Positions 54,067 through 62,162 of a stretch of DNA of 64,000 nt are shown one piece after another. The notes below the pieces were generated by a model. That model had not been told where the DNA came from. It was given only the letters and a program-made list of their open reading frames with translations, and ran no database searches. Source of the stretch: Antribacter gilvus (lineage in GTDB: Bacteria; Actinomycetota; Actinomycetes; Actinomycetales; Cellulomonadaceae); assembly GCF_003946865.1 (NCBI RefSeq), contig NZ_QXTH01000011.1, positions 124,001 to 188,000 on the forward strand, read 5' to 3'. The position numbers were made by a program, and so were the translations under genes. Each line of letters begins with the position of its first letter. The first letter of the stretch is position 1.

Positions 54067-54743
54067 CGGCAGGCACCGTCGTCCTTCTTCGGCACGGCCG
54101 CACCGCGTACAACGCGGGCCTGCGGTTGCAGGGCCAGATCGACATCCCGCTCGACGACGTCGGCCGCTGGCAGGCCGCGCAGGGTGCCGCGGCACTGGCC
54201 GCGTCCCACAAGGCGTCCGTCGTGGTGTCGAGCGACCTCGTCCGGGCCGTCGACACGGCCGACGCCTACGCAGAGGCCGTGGGGGTCACGGTGTCCACGG
54301 ACCCCGAGCTCCGCGAGCGCAGCTTCGGTGCCTGGGAGGGTCTCACCGACGGCGAGATCGCCGAGCAGTGGCCCGAGGAGCATGCGGCCTGGCGCAGCGG
54401 CGCCGAGCCGGTGCGTGCTGGGGCCGAGACCAAGGCTGCCGTCGCCGAACGCATGGCGGCCGCGGTGAGTCGGCATGCCGACGCGCTGGAGCTCGACGAC
54501 ACGCTCGTCGTGGTCTCCCACGGAGCCGCCATCACGCTTGCGGTCACCCGTCTGCTCGGGCTCGACCCGGGGGAGTGGCGCGGCCTCCACGGGCTGCACA
54601 ACGTGCACTGGTCCCACCTGCACCGCTCGGGCCCTCAGGGTGTCCCGGCGTGGCGGCTGGTGGCCCACAACGTGGGTGCCGGCTATCCGCTGGACCAGTG
54701 GCAGGCCGGTCCGGACTGGAATCTCGAGCCCTCCACCAGGTGA
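54063..54743 (+). CDS. histidine phosphatase family protein
   Basis: The product has 226 residues from a GTG overlapping the rsfS stop. It is in the phosphoglycerate-mutase/acid-phosphatase branch: VVLLRHGRTAYN with His11 as nucleophile, RERSFGAWEGLTDGEIAEQW, and VVSHGAAITLAVTRLL with the second catalytic His. Related genes at this spot act on phosphorylated glycerates or sugars; substrate is not fixed by sequence. A tRNA promoter follows. Confidence 0.86.
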   Translation: MTAGTVVLLRHGRTAYNAGLRLQGQIDIPLDDVGRWQAAQGAAALAASHKASVVVSSDLVRAVDTADAYAEAVGVTVSTDPELRERSFGAWEGLTDGEIAEQWPEEHAAWRSGAEPVRAGAETKAAVAERMAAAVSRHADALELDDTLVVVSHGAAITLAVTRLLGLDPGEWRGLHGLHNVHWSHLHRSGPQGVPAWRLVAHNVGAGYPLDQWQAGPDWNLEPSTR

Positions 54744-54775
54744 TCAGGTCCACACAGACCGGCCCGGATTCCGAT

Positions 54776-54805
54776 TTGGTCACCCGGCGCCGGTCTGCGT
54801 AGACT
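54776..54805 (+). promoter_or_regulatory. promoter of the first tRNA-Ala gene
   Basis: TTGGTC (54776-54781) and TAGACT (54800-54805) are 18 bases apart. The same arrangement, TTGGTG-N18-TAGACT, precedes the second tRNA copy. Confidence 0.7.
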
Positions 54806-54837
54806 TACCGAGCCCGCCCGGCAGCAGTCGGGCGTTC

Positions 54838-54914
<77 letters not shown>

Positions 54915-54918
54915 AAAT

Positions 54919-54960
54919 ACAGGTCAGGGCCGTGTCGGAGACGACGCGGCCCTGACCTGT
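54919..54960 (+). terminator. terminator of the first tRNA-Ala gene
   Basis: Fourteen-base arms ACAGGTCAGGGCCG (54919-54932) and CGGCCCTGACCTGT (54947-54960) are followed by TTTCTGT, five bases after CCA. Confidence 0.8.
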
Positions 54961-55010
54961 TTCTGTCAGCCCGTACGGCCAGCCCGTATGGCGCTCGATC
55001 TGCGGTCCGG

Positions 55011-55166
55011 CTACTGACCGGGTTCCTCGAGCTCGCCCGCAGAGGCGGCGCCGCGGCGTTGCCCCGCGGCTCGGACGAGAACCCAGACGGTCAGCGCGAC
55101 GATCGTCGGGATGACCGCGACCACGACGAACAGCACGAGCCAGTGCCAGATCTGCATGTTGCCCAC
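55011..55166 (-). CDS. small membrane protein (51 aa)
   Basis: An open frame from GTG 55164-55166 with GGAGGT six bases upstream encodes 51 residues; an internal ATG at 55157 gives 48. It begins with aromatic residues, then one hydrophobic helix (about 9-30, LVLFVVVAVIPTIVALTVWV) and a basic/acidic tail. It lies alone on the minus strand between the tRNA genes, 51 bp downstream of the larger membrane-protein gene. Function is unknown. Confidence 0.6.
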   Translation of the reverse strand: MGNMQIWHWLVLFVVVAVIPTIVALTVWVLVRAAGQRRGAASAGELEEPGQ

Positions 55167-55216
55167 CGGGGACCTCCGACGCGGAACGGATACGACAAAC
55201 TAGACAGTACCGCTGG

Positions 55217-55957
55217 TCAGGATCGTGCCAGGACTCGGCACGCGGCCGCCGTCACGAGGAACGCGGCCCAGCCCGCGGCCAGGGCAGCCGTTCCCGAGAT
55301 GTCCTGTCCCAGGTAGTAGCCCGTCACGAAGGCGACGAGGCCGATGCTGGCTGTCACGACCTGGCGGGAGAACTCGGCGATCCGGTGCCGGGCCTCGAAG
55401 GCGATGAGGACGCCGGAGTAGGGGAACGTGACGATGAACCCGCTCAACGCGTCCCCGAGCAGCAGCATGGAGAACGCACCGAGGAAGACGACCAGCAGCC
55501 GGAGGGGCACGGGCAGGGCGGCGCGGCCCGGTTCCGGGCTCGCGGGCCCCAGGGTCACGGAAGCGGAGGCGACGGACACCACCGCAGCCGAGCGTCGACG
55601 GAGGACCAGCACCGCTGCCGCCCAGACCGGTACCACCACCAGGAGCGCGATCCCCATCGGCACGTCGCCCAGCCGGGCCAGGGCGATGCTCACGCCGACG
55701 TACCACGCCGCCCCGGCGGCCACCGCGAGCGCGATGTGCAGGTGCAGCCACGCCCGGCACATCGTGACCACACCGAAGAACGAGACCAGCACGAGGACGC
55801 CGATCGCCTGCGCCCCGTCGACCCGGACCCCGGTGGTGACCAGGACGAGCGACATCGGGATGGGGAGGCTGTAGACGAGGGCCTGCCACCGCACCGACCG
55901 GATCAGGCTGACCGCCCAGACCACCAGCGTCAGGAGGGCGGCGGAGACGACGGTCAT
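55217..55957 (-). CDS. polytopic membrane protein of unknown function
   Basis: The product has 246 residues and is mostly hydrophobic, with roughly seven to eight predicted helices and a central basic loop (VLRRRSAAVVSVASAS). A short FIVTFPYSGVLIAFEARHRI segment near residue 180 is the most distinctive part. I do not recognise a family with confidence. It lies between the two tRNA-Ala genes and is followed by the 51-residue membrane protein. Confidence 0.6.
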   Translation of the reverse strand: MTVVSAALLTLVVWAVSLIRSVRWQALVYSLPIPMSLVLVTTGVRVDGAQAIGVLVLVSFFGVVTMCRAWLHLHIALAVAAGAAWYVGVSIALARLGDVPMGIALLVVVPVWAAAVLVLRRRSAAVVSVASASVTLGPASPEPGRAALPVPLRLLVVFLGAFSMLLLGDALSGFIVTFPYSGVLIAFEARHRIAEFSRQVVTASIGLVAFVTGYYLGQDISGTAALAAGWAAFLVTAAACRVLARS

Positions 55958-56049
55958 CGGGGAGCGAGCCTGGCGGGGGCGACCACGGGGCGATCGTAGG
56001 CGCTCTCACCTGCGCGGATGGCTGAGTCTCGTGGGGGCGGGGGCTCACT

Positions 56050-56079
56050 TTGGTGCCCGGGCACCTGACCGTCTAGACT
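56050..56079 (+). promoter_or_regulatory. promoter of the second tRNA-Ala gene
   Basis: TTGGTG (56050-56055) and TAGACT (56074-56079) with an 18-base spacer; the following leader ACCGAGCCCGC also matches the first copy. Confidence 0.7.
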
Positions 56080-56109
56080 GACCGAGCCCGCTTGGCAGAA
56101 GCCGAGTGC

Positions 56110-56186
<77 letters not shown>

Positions 56187-56200
56187 AGGAGCAGGTCGGA

Positions 56201-56240
56201 GGGCCGTTCCGTCATCCTGGACAGGATGACGGAACGGCCC
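56201..56240 (+). terminator. terminator of the second tRNA-Ala gene
   Basis: A perfect 19-bp stem (56201-56219 and 56222-56240) is followed by TTTGT, 15 bases after CCA. Confidence 0.85.
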
Positions 56241-56645
56241 TTTGTCGTGCGCGGCCATGTGTGCTTGACGTTCTCAGCCCCTCGTGTTTCCCTCACCGAC
56301 CACTTGGCGAAACAAGGCCGAAACAATGGGTAAATTCCGACCAGTTCTCGCCTATTTAGCAAGGATCGGGTTGCAGTGTCAATCAACTGCCCGATTTTGG
56401 TCCTGTCTGGAGCCAGTCACTGTCAGGGAGTGGTTACCTTTAGACAAGGACTGCTGAGATGGGGCTCGCCGCGGAACGAGGACGTGCCAAGGGGTAGCAG
56501 GGTGGCCATCCTCGTTCCGCGCCGTTGTGTCCAGAGGGGGAGTTCGGAAGGAGCTCCCACCTGACGCTGAACGACACAGGGGGTCGTCCTGAGCGCCACC
56601 GTTACACAGTCCCTTTCCTTCGACAGCGAACTCGCGGAGGCCGTC
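56241..56645 (+). promoter_or_regulatory. A+T-richer control region of the accessory cluster
   Basis: About 400 bp without a gene, clearly less GC-rich than the rest of the window. Direct repeats CGAAACAA at 56308-56315 and 56319-56326 are 11 bases apart, one helical turn, as in tandem operators. A 13-base inverted repeat (56470-56482 and 56509-56521) can form a hairpin with an inner GCCA/TGGC pairing; it lies in the likely leader of the first gene. Confidence 0.5.
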
Positions 56646-57272
56646 GTGCTGCACGACGCCCACGAGATCCCGATCACCGCACGCAGCGTGGTCGTGAACT
56701 GCGGCACCACCGACGCGTACACCGGCACGGCGCAGCTCGCGCCGTTGCCGCCGCGGAGCTCGACAGTCGTCTCCGCGGGAACGGTCACCGGCGAGCTGGT
56801 CGTCGTGGTGGCCCCGCGGGACGTCGGTGACCAGGAGCGGCTCGTCCGCGAGCTCGGCTGGACCGACTTCTACGGGGGCGGAGGACCTGTGCTGTTGAGG
56901 TCGTCGCAGGACACCCTCGGCACCGTCGAGCTCGACCGCAGGACGGTGCTCCGTCAGCCCGACCTCGAGCCGGGCGCGAAGCCCTTTACCGTCCGGGCCA
57001 ACCTCTGGTTCAGCCCCGCCGGCACAGACTGCGGGATCCACAGGATCCATCCGTTCATCGAGGTCCACACTCAGGTCAGCGGGTACGGCCGGATGCAGAA
57101 GTTCGACTCCGACGACTTCGCGAGCCTCTACGAGGACCAGCAGCTCAGCCCGGGCGTCACGAACCCGGTTCCGTTCTGCACGGACCGGGACGGCGACCTG
57201 GTCTACCCGTGGCACCAGTACCGGGCGGACACCGACTGCGTCTGGCTCGCCCTCGAGTACCACGAGGTCTGA
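56646..57272 (+). CDS. cupin-type protein resembling the C-terminal part of aldos-2-ulose dehydratase
   Basis: The product has 208 residues from GTG 56646 with GGAGG five bases upstream; a coding-like extension reaches CTG 56589, which has its own AGGGGG. Residues 118-208 look like a metal-binding cupin: CGIHRIHPFIEVHTQVSGYG (His132, His135, Glu139, His141) and YPWHQYRADTDCVWLALEYH. As recalled, the same HPW, EIH and YPWH blocks occur in the C-terminal cupins of fungal aldos-2-ulose dehydratase, whose propeller half is encoded at 59774. Enzyme activity is inferred. Confidence 0.6.
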   Translation: MLHDAHEIPITARSVVVNCGTTDAYTGTAQLAPLPPRSSTVVSAGTVTGELVVVVAPRDVGDQERLVRELGWTDFYGGGGPVLLRSSQDTLGTVELDRRTVLRQPDLEPGAKPFTVRANLWFSPAGTDCGIHRIHPFIEVHTQVSGYGRMQKFDSDDFASLYEDQQLSPGVTNPVPFCTDRDGDLVYPWHQYRADTDCVWLALEYHEV

Positions 57273-57378
57273 ACCGCCTCCCCGCTCTCGCACGCCTCAC
57301 CCAGTGCTACGCCCCGGCCTGCCGGCGACCAGACCAGCCGGCCGTACCGGGCGCGCCCCGACCTGGCAGGAGCAGCCC

Positions 57379-58545
57379 TTGAAGACCCTCGGCATCGTCT
57401 TCGGCACACGTCCCGAAGCCGTCAAGCTGGCACCGATCATCCACAGTCTCCAGGACGACCCGCGCTTTCGCGTGGTGCTGATCTCGACCGGGCAGCATCG
57501 AGAGATGCTCGACAGCACGCTCGACGAGTTCCGTATCACGCCGGACGTGAACCTTCGCGTCATGAAGGAGGGGCAGTCCCTCTCCGAGGTCACCCACCGC
57601 ATGCTCGAAGCACTGTGCGCGGGCAAGCACCTCGATGGGCTTGACGCCGTGCTGGTGCACGGCGACACCGCGACCACCCTGGCGGGGGCCCTTGCCGGGC
57701 TCCACGCCCAGGTCCCGATCATCCACGTCGAGGCGGGTCTGCGAAGCGGCAGCAACGCGTCACCGTTTCCCGAGGAGGCCAACCGCAAGCTCGTGGGGCA
57801 GATCGCCGCCCTCCATCTCGCTGCCACGCCGGGCAACCACGCCAATCTCATCCGCGAAGGGGTGAGGGAGAGTGCGATCACGGTGACCGGCAACACCATC
57901 GTCGACGCGCTCGCCTGGGGGATGCAGAACCTGCGCCCCTACGGCGACCCACGGCTGTCGAACCTGGATGACGACCCGCGCAGAGTCATCCTCGCGACGA
58001 CGCACCGCCGGGAGAGCCACGGGCACCCCATGCGCGAGATCGCGGAGGCGCTCGCCGACATCGCCACGCGGGACGATGTCCGGATCGTCGTCCCGCTGCA
58101 CCTGAACCCGCGGGTGCGCTCGGTGATGGTGCCGGTGCTGTCCGGCATCGGCAACGTCGACCTCGTCGACCCGCTCCCGTACCTGTCGTTCTGCCGTGTC
58201 CTGCGACGGAGCGACATCATCCTGTCCGACAGCTCAGGCGCGGAGGAGGAAGGCCCTGCTCTCGGGAAGCCCACCCTCGTGCTGCGGGAGATCACCGAGC
58301 GCTGCGAGTCGATCCTCACCGGGTCGTCCCGGCTGGTGAGCCGCTCTCGCGGCCAGATCGTCGCTGAGGTGCAGCGGCTCCTCAACGACCCGGTCGCGTA
58401 TGCGGAGATGTCGAACGCGATCAACCCCTACGGAGACGGGCGGGCGACCGGGCGAACCGTCGCGGCGATCGCGAACTACTTCGGTATGGGTCCCGCAGTG
58501 ACGCCTTTCGTGCCAGGCGCCGACGTCGTCGGCTCGCTCGCATGA
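57379..58545 (+). CDS. non-hydrolysing UDP-GlcNAc 2-epimerase-like enzyme
   Basis: The product has 388 residues from TTG 57379 with AGGAG six bases upstream. GT-B fold. It has FGTRPEAVKLAPII, HGDTATTLAGALAG (Asp96), HVEAGLRSG (Glu118), PFPEEANRKL (Glu132), and TTHRRES with His209, matching the catalytic residues of WecB. Two family motifs differ: TDSGGIQEE reads SDSSGAEEEGP and HRREN reads HRRES, so the substrate may not be UDP-GlcNAc itself. It lies in the accessory cluster and its end overlaps the transporter gene by four bases. Confidence 0.82.
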   Translation: MKTLGIVFGTRPEAVKLAPIIHSLQDDPRFRVVLISTGQHREMLDSTLDEFRITPDVNLRVMKEGQSLSEVTHRMLEALCAGKHLDGLDAVLVHGDTATTLAGALAGLHAQVPIIHVEAGLRSGSNASPFPEEANRKLVGQIAALHLAATPGNHANLIREGVRESAITVTGNTIVDALAWGMQNLRPYGDPRLSNLDDDPRRVILATTHRRESHGHPMREIAEALADIATRDDVRIVVPLHLNPRVRSVMVPVLSGIGNVDLVDPLPYLSFCRVLRRSDIILSDSSGAEEEGPALGKPTLVLREITERCESILTGSSRLVSRSRGQIVAEVQRLLNDPVAYAEMSNAINPYGDGRATGRTVAAIANYFGMGPAVTPFVPGADVVGSLA

Positions 58546-59759
58546 GGGGGGAGGGCCGCATCCCCGCAGGCCTGGTCGCGCTCGCCCTGGGCGGCTTCGG
58601 CATCGGCCTCACGGAGTTCGTCATCCTGGGGCTCCTACCCGAGGTGGCGACGGACTTCCGGGTGACCATCCCGCAGGCGGGGTTCCTGGTGTCGGGGTAC
58701 GCGCTGAGCGTCGCCGTGGGAGGGGTGCTCGTCACCGCCGGCACCGCGCACCTACGACCGAAGCGGGTCCTCGTCGGTCTGATGGTGCTCTTCGTCCTCG
58801 GGAACCTTCTCTCCGCGGTCGCCGAGACCTACTCCGTGATGATGGCCGGCCGGGTCGTCGCGGCGCTGTGCCACGGTGCCTTCTTCGGGATCGGATCCGT
58901 CCTCGCAGCCTCCCTCGTACCGCCGGACCGGAAGGCCCGGGCGGTCTCGATCATGTTCCTGGGACTCACCGTCGCGAATGTCCTCGGGGTGCCCCTCGGC
59001 ACCTTCCTCGGGCAGAGCCTCGGGTGGCGTTCGACGTTCTGGACGATCACCGCGATCGGCGTGGTCGCCCTGGTCGGGCTCGTGGCGTTCATCCCGGACC
59101 GGGTGGCGGACACCCGGCCGCACGGCCAGCTCCGCCGCGAGCTCGCGGCGTTCCGGAACGGGCAGGTCTGGCTCTCGATTCTCGTCACCGTCTTCGGGTT
59201 CGGCGCGATGTTCGGCGCCTTCACGTACGTCGCCCCGATCCTCACCGACGTCGCCGGGTTCCCGGAGGACGCGATCCCCTGGCTGCTCGTCCTCTTCGGT
59301 GTCGGCCTCTTCGTCGGCAACCTGGTCGGCGGACGGGCCGCCGACGTCGACCTCGACCGCACCCTCCTGACCCTGCTCGGTTGTCTGACCGTCGTCCTCG
59401 TCGGCTTCGCCGTGGTGGTCGGGAACCCCTGGGCGGCAGGAGGTGCCCTCTTCCTCCTCGGGGCTGTCGGTTTCGCGTCGGTCCCCGGAATGCAGATCCG
59501 CGTCCTCGAGTTCGCGTCCGCCGCTCCCACGTTGGCGTCCGGGGTCAACATCAGCGCCTTCAACCTGGGCAACGCCATCGGTGCCTGGATCGGTGGGGTC
59601 ACGATCACCGCCGGGCTCGGCTACCGGTCGCCCATCGTCGTCGGCGCTGCCCTCGCCGTCGTCGCTCTCGTCGTCATGGCGTTCGCGGCGGGCTCGCACC
59701 GCCGCTCCGTCCAGCGGCAGGCGTTCGCCCCACTGACCAGCTCCACCATCGCTCACTGA
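58542..59759 (+). CDS. MFS transporter, sugar-efflux/Cmx type
   Basis: The product has 405 residues with 12 predicted helices. It belongs to the AraJ/SotB-type family: GIGLTEFVILGLLPEVATDF near the start, RVVAALCHGAFFGIGS and DRKARAVSIMF between helices, and a GLTVANVLGVPLGTFLGQ segment. Such carriers export sugars, arabinose-like compounds or antibiotics. The start overlaps the epimerase stop, so it is tied to the same pathway; export of the product is inferred. Confidence 0.85.
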   Translation: MRGEGRIPAGLVALALGGFGIGLTEFVILGLLPEVATDFRVTIPQAGFLVSGYALSVAVGGVLVTAGTAHLRPKRVLVGLMVLFVLGNLLSAVAETYSVMMAGRVVAALCHGAFFGIGSVLAASLVPPDRKARAVSIMFLGLTVANVLGVPLGTFLGQSLGWRSTFWTITAIGVVALVGLVAFIPDRVADTRPHGQLRRELAAFRNGQVWLSILVTVFGFGAMFGAFTYVAPILTDVAGFPEDAIPWLLVLFGVGLFVGNLVGGRAADVDLDRTLLTLLGCLTVVLVGFAVVVGNPWAAGGALFLLGAVGFASVPGMQIRVLEFASAAPTLASGVNISAFNLGNAIGAWIGGVTITAGLGYRSPIVVGAALAVVALVVMAFAAGSHRRSVQRQAFAPLTSSTIAH

Positions 59760-59773
59760 TGAAAGGCACCGGC

Positions 59774-61126
59774 ATGACCACACCGATCGTCCGCAGCACT
59801 GCCGCTCCGACGCTGGCCGTCACCGAACCCACCTTCGACACCGAGACCGTCACCGACTTCCTTCGCGACGGCTACTGGCTCGAGGCGTGCGACATCGACG
59901 GCGACGGCAGGCTCGACCTCGTCGGCTACGGCCTCAACGTCGGCGAGATCTACTGGTACCAGAGTCCTACCTGGCAGAAGCGTCTCGTCGTGGACAAGAT
60001 CAAGGAGCCGGTCGGGGCCGGGTTCGGCGACATCACCGGGAACGGACTGCCCGACCTGGTGGTCTGCTACCAGCTCTACGGCCCCGGCGGCACCATCCAC
60101 CACGCCGACGGCGAGGGCGGGAAGATCGACTGGCTGGAGAACCCCGGCGACCCCGCCGTCAGCACCGACAACTGGAAGCGGCACTACGTGGGCCGGGCGA
60201 CGGGCATGCACCGGCTCCGGGTCGGTCACTTCTCGCGGACGGACCGGCTCCAGATCATGGGGTTCCCGATCGTCGCGGTCGAGGACGTCCATGCCGTCCT
60301 GCCGGTGATGCTGTTCACGCAGCCCGACGACCCCACCACCGAGTGGGACTCCGAGATGATCAGCCGTACTGACTTCCGCATGATCCACGGGGTGGCACGC
60401 AAGGAAGGGCTCGTCCCGGGCTCCCCTCTGGACTCGATCCTCATGGCATCAGACGAGGGCGTCACCTGGCTGTACTACGACGAGGACGCGGCCGCGTTCG
60501 CGTGGGAGCACATCGGTGACGGGGAGACCGGCCAGTTCGAGCAGACGACGTTCAAGGGCTCGGGCGACGTTGACGGGGGCCGCGTCGGTGACGACCCTCT
60601 CGCGTACGTCGCCGCCATCGAGCCGTTCCACGGCAACACGGTGGCCGTGTACACGCGGACCACGAACGACGCTGAGGCGGCCGTCTGGCGGCGGCACCTC
60701 CTCGACATCTACGGCGACCCGAACGAGAACGGCGAGGGTCCCGGCCACACGGTCATGTGCCGCGACTTCGACGGCGACGGCGACGACGAGTTCCTCATCG
60801 GGTTGCGCGGGCCGGAGCCGTGGCAGGGCGCCTACTACTACAAGGTCGTCGACCTCGAGAAGGGCCTGTTCCTGAAGTGGAAGGTGTCGGGCGAGTCCAT
60901 CGCCCGCATCGTCGCCGGCGACTTCGGAAACCGTGGCGTCGACGACTTCGCCACCATCTCGTACTCCGTCCAGCACTACTTCGTCGCTCCCAAGGCGGAG
61001 ATCACCCTCCACCGCAACCTCACCCCCCAGCAGGAGGCCCCCCGGCTGGTCGGGTTCGTGATGGTCGGGTTGTTCGTCCCCACGGTGCGGGTCGCCTGCA
61101 TCCAGGAGACCTCCTGGGTCTCGTAG
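59774..61126 (+). CDS. FG-GAP beta-propeller protein resembling the N-terminal half of aldos-2-ulose dehydratase
   Basis: From ATG 59774 (AAAGG upstream) the product has 450 residues, with no signal peptide. Repeated strand-Asp-loop units include DIDGDGRLDLVG (40-51) and DFDGDGDDEFLIG (about 332-344). DGYWLEA, GMHRLRVGHFSRTDRLQI, EPFHGNTVAVYT and ATISYSVQHYF closely resemble, from memory, the propeller half of fungal aldos-2-ulose dehydratase. After HRNLTP (about residue 420) the frame runs into an inverted oxidase fragment and acquires a foreign tail of about 30 residues, so the native stop has been lost. Confidence 0.7.
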   Translation: MTTPIVRSTAAPTLAVTEPTFDTETVTDFLRDGYWLEACDIDGDGRLDLVGYGLNVGEIYWYQSPTWQKRLVVDKIKEPVGAGFGDITGNGLPDLVVCYQLYGPGGTIHHADGEGGKIDWLENPGDPAVSTDNWKRHYVGRATGMHRLRVGHFSRTDRLQIMGFPIVAVEDVHAVLPVMLFTQPDDPTTEWDSEMISRTDFRMIHGVARKEGLVPGSPLDSILMASDEGVTWLYYDEDAAAFAWEHIGDGETGQFEQTTFKGSGDVDGGRVGDDPLAYVAAIEPFHGNTVAVYTRTTNDAEAAVWRRHLLDIYGDPNENGEGPGHTVMCRDFDGDGDDEFLIGLRGPEPWQGAYYYKVVDLEKGLFLKWKVSGESIARIVAGDFGNRGVDDFATISYSVQHYFVAPKAEITLHRNLTPQQEAPRLVGFVMVGLFVPTVRVACIQETSWVS

Positions 61127-61668
61127 AACGCGGGCATGGGCGGGAGCTCGCCCGACGGCGCGGTCATCGGCGCCGTGCTGACGTTCACCCCGTCGGTGAT
61201 CGCGGCGACGAACCGCTCGAGGACGCCTGCCGCGTCCGGCGCGTCCGCATCGATCTGCGTGAACATCCCCAGGCTGCCGTTCGCCCGGTGGCTCAGGTTG
61301 AAGAGGCTGGACAGGTTCGACTCGGGCGTTCCCGGGTCCTTGAACCGCTCGTGCCACACGTTCCAGTTCGTCATGAGGCGGCGGAACTCGGTCTCGTCGA
61401 CCTGGTCCCAAGGGAACGCCAGAGCACTGACCAGAACCCTGGACGGTGCCCGGACGAGCAGGTCGGACGGATTGGTGCCCGTGGCGCCCGGCGAACGGAA
61501 CCAGTACCTGGTGACGATGCCGAAGTTCCCGCCCCCACCGCCGGTGTGAGCCCACCAGAGGTCGCCCAGCGCGCCCGTGGAGTCCCGGTTGGCCACGTGG
61601 GTCCGGACAACGCCCCGGGCGTCCACGGTGACGACCTCCACGGCGTACAGGTGGTCGACGACGAGCGC
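61039..61668 (-). pseudogene. inverted middle fragment of a berberine-bridge-type FAD oxidase
   Basis: Read on the minus strand from 61668, ALVVDHLYAVEVVTVDARG, LWWAHTGGGGGNFGIVTRYW and the following 140 residues are the middle of a BBE-family FAD-linked oxidase (substrate-domain entry and flavin-side motif). The sense ends at TNPTSRG near 61039, after which the frame is antisense to the propeller gene. The matching continuation starts on the plus strand at 61668. No start codon or ribosome site fits. The segment is an inversion product and cannot give a working enzyme. Confidence 0.8.
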
Positions 61669-62162
61669 ACAAGTCCGCGTACTTCCGGAAGGGCTTCACG
61701 TCCGAGCAGCTCGACGTGATGTGGGCCCAGCTGACCCGGCCGGACTTCACCAACCCGGACACGATGATGGTGGTGTTCTCGTTCGGCGGGCAGGTCAACG
61801 CCGTGGCCGAGGACGCGACGGCCAACGCCCAGCGGGACTCCATCTTCAAGATCTGCCTGCAGACCTTCTGGCAGGACGAGGCTGAGGACGACTTCTACCT
61901 GGGGTGGGAGCGCGAGACCTTCGAGGCGATGTTCGCCGGGACGGGTGGGGTGCCGGTCCCGAACGAGCAGGTGGACGGCTGCTACATCAACTACCCGGAC
62001 GTGGACATGGCCGACCCGGCCAGGAACCGGTCGGGTGTTCCCTGGTCGACGCTCTACTACAAGGGCAACTACGCCCGGTTGCAGCGCACCAAGCAGGAGT
62101 GGGACCCCACGAACTTCTTCACGCACAGCCTCGGTGTGGAACTGCCGGAGGGGCACCGATGA
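61668..62162 (+). pseudogene. C-terminal fragment of the same BBE-type FAD oxidase
   Basis: The plus-strand frame starts in mid-protein with HKSAYFRKGFTSEQLDVMW and runs to the native end ELPEGHR. It includes the BBE C-terminal domain: CYINYPDVDMADP and WSTLYYKGNYARLQRTKQEW. The first possible start, ATG 61716, would give about 148 residues lacking FAD-binding parts. The N-terminal portion of the gene with the flavin-linking residues is absent from the window. The stop overlaps the acyltransferase start (ATGA). Confidence 0.8.
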
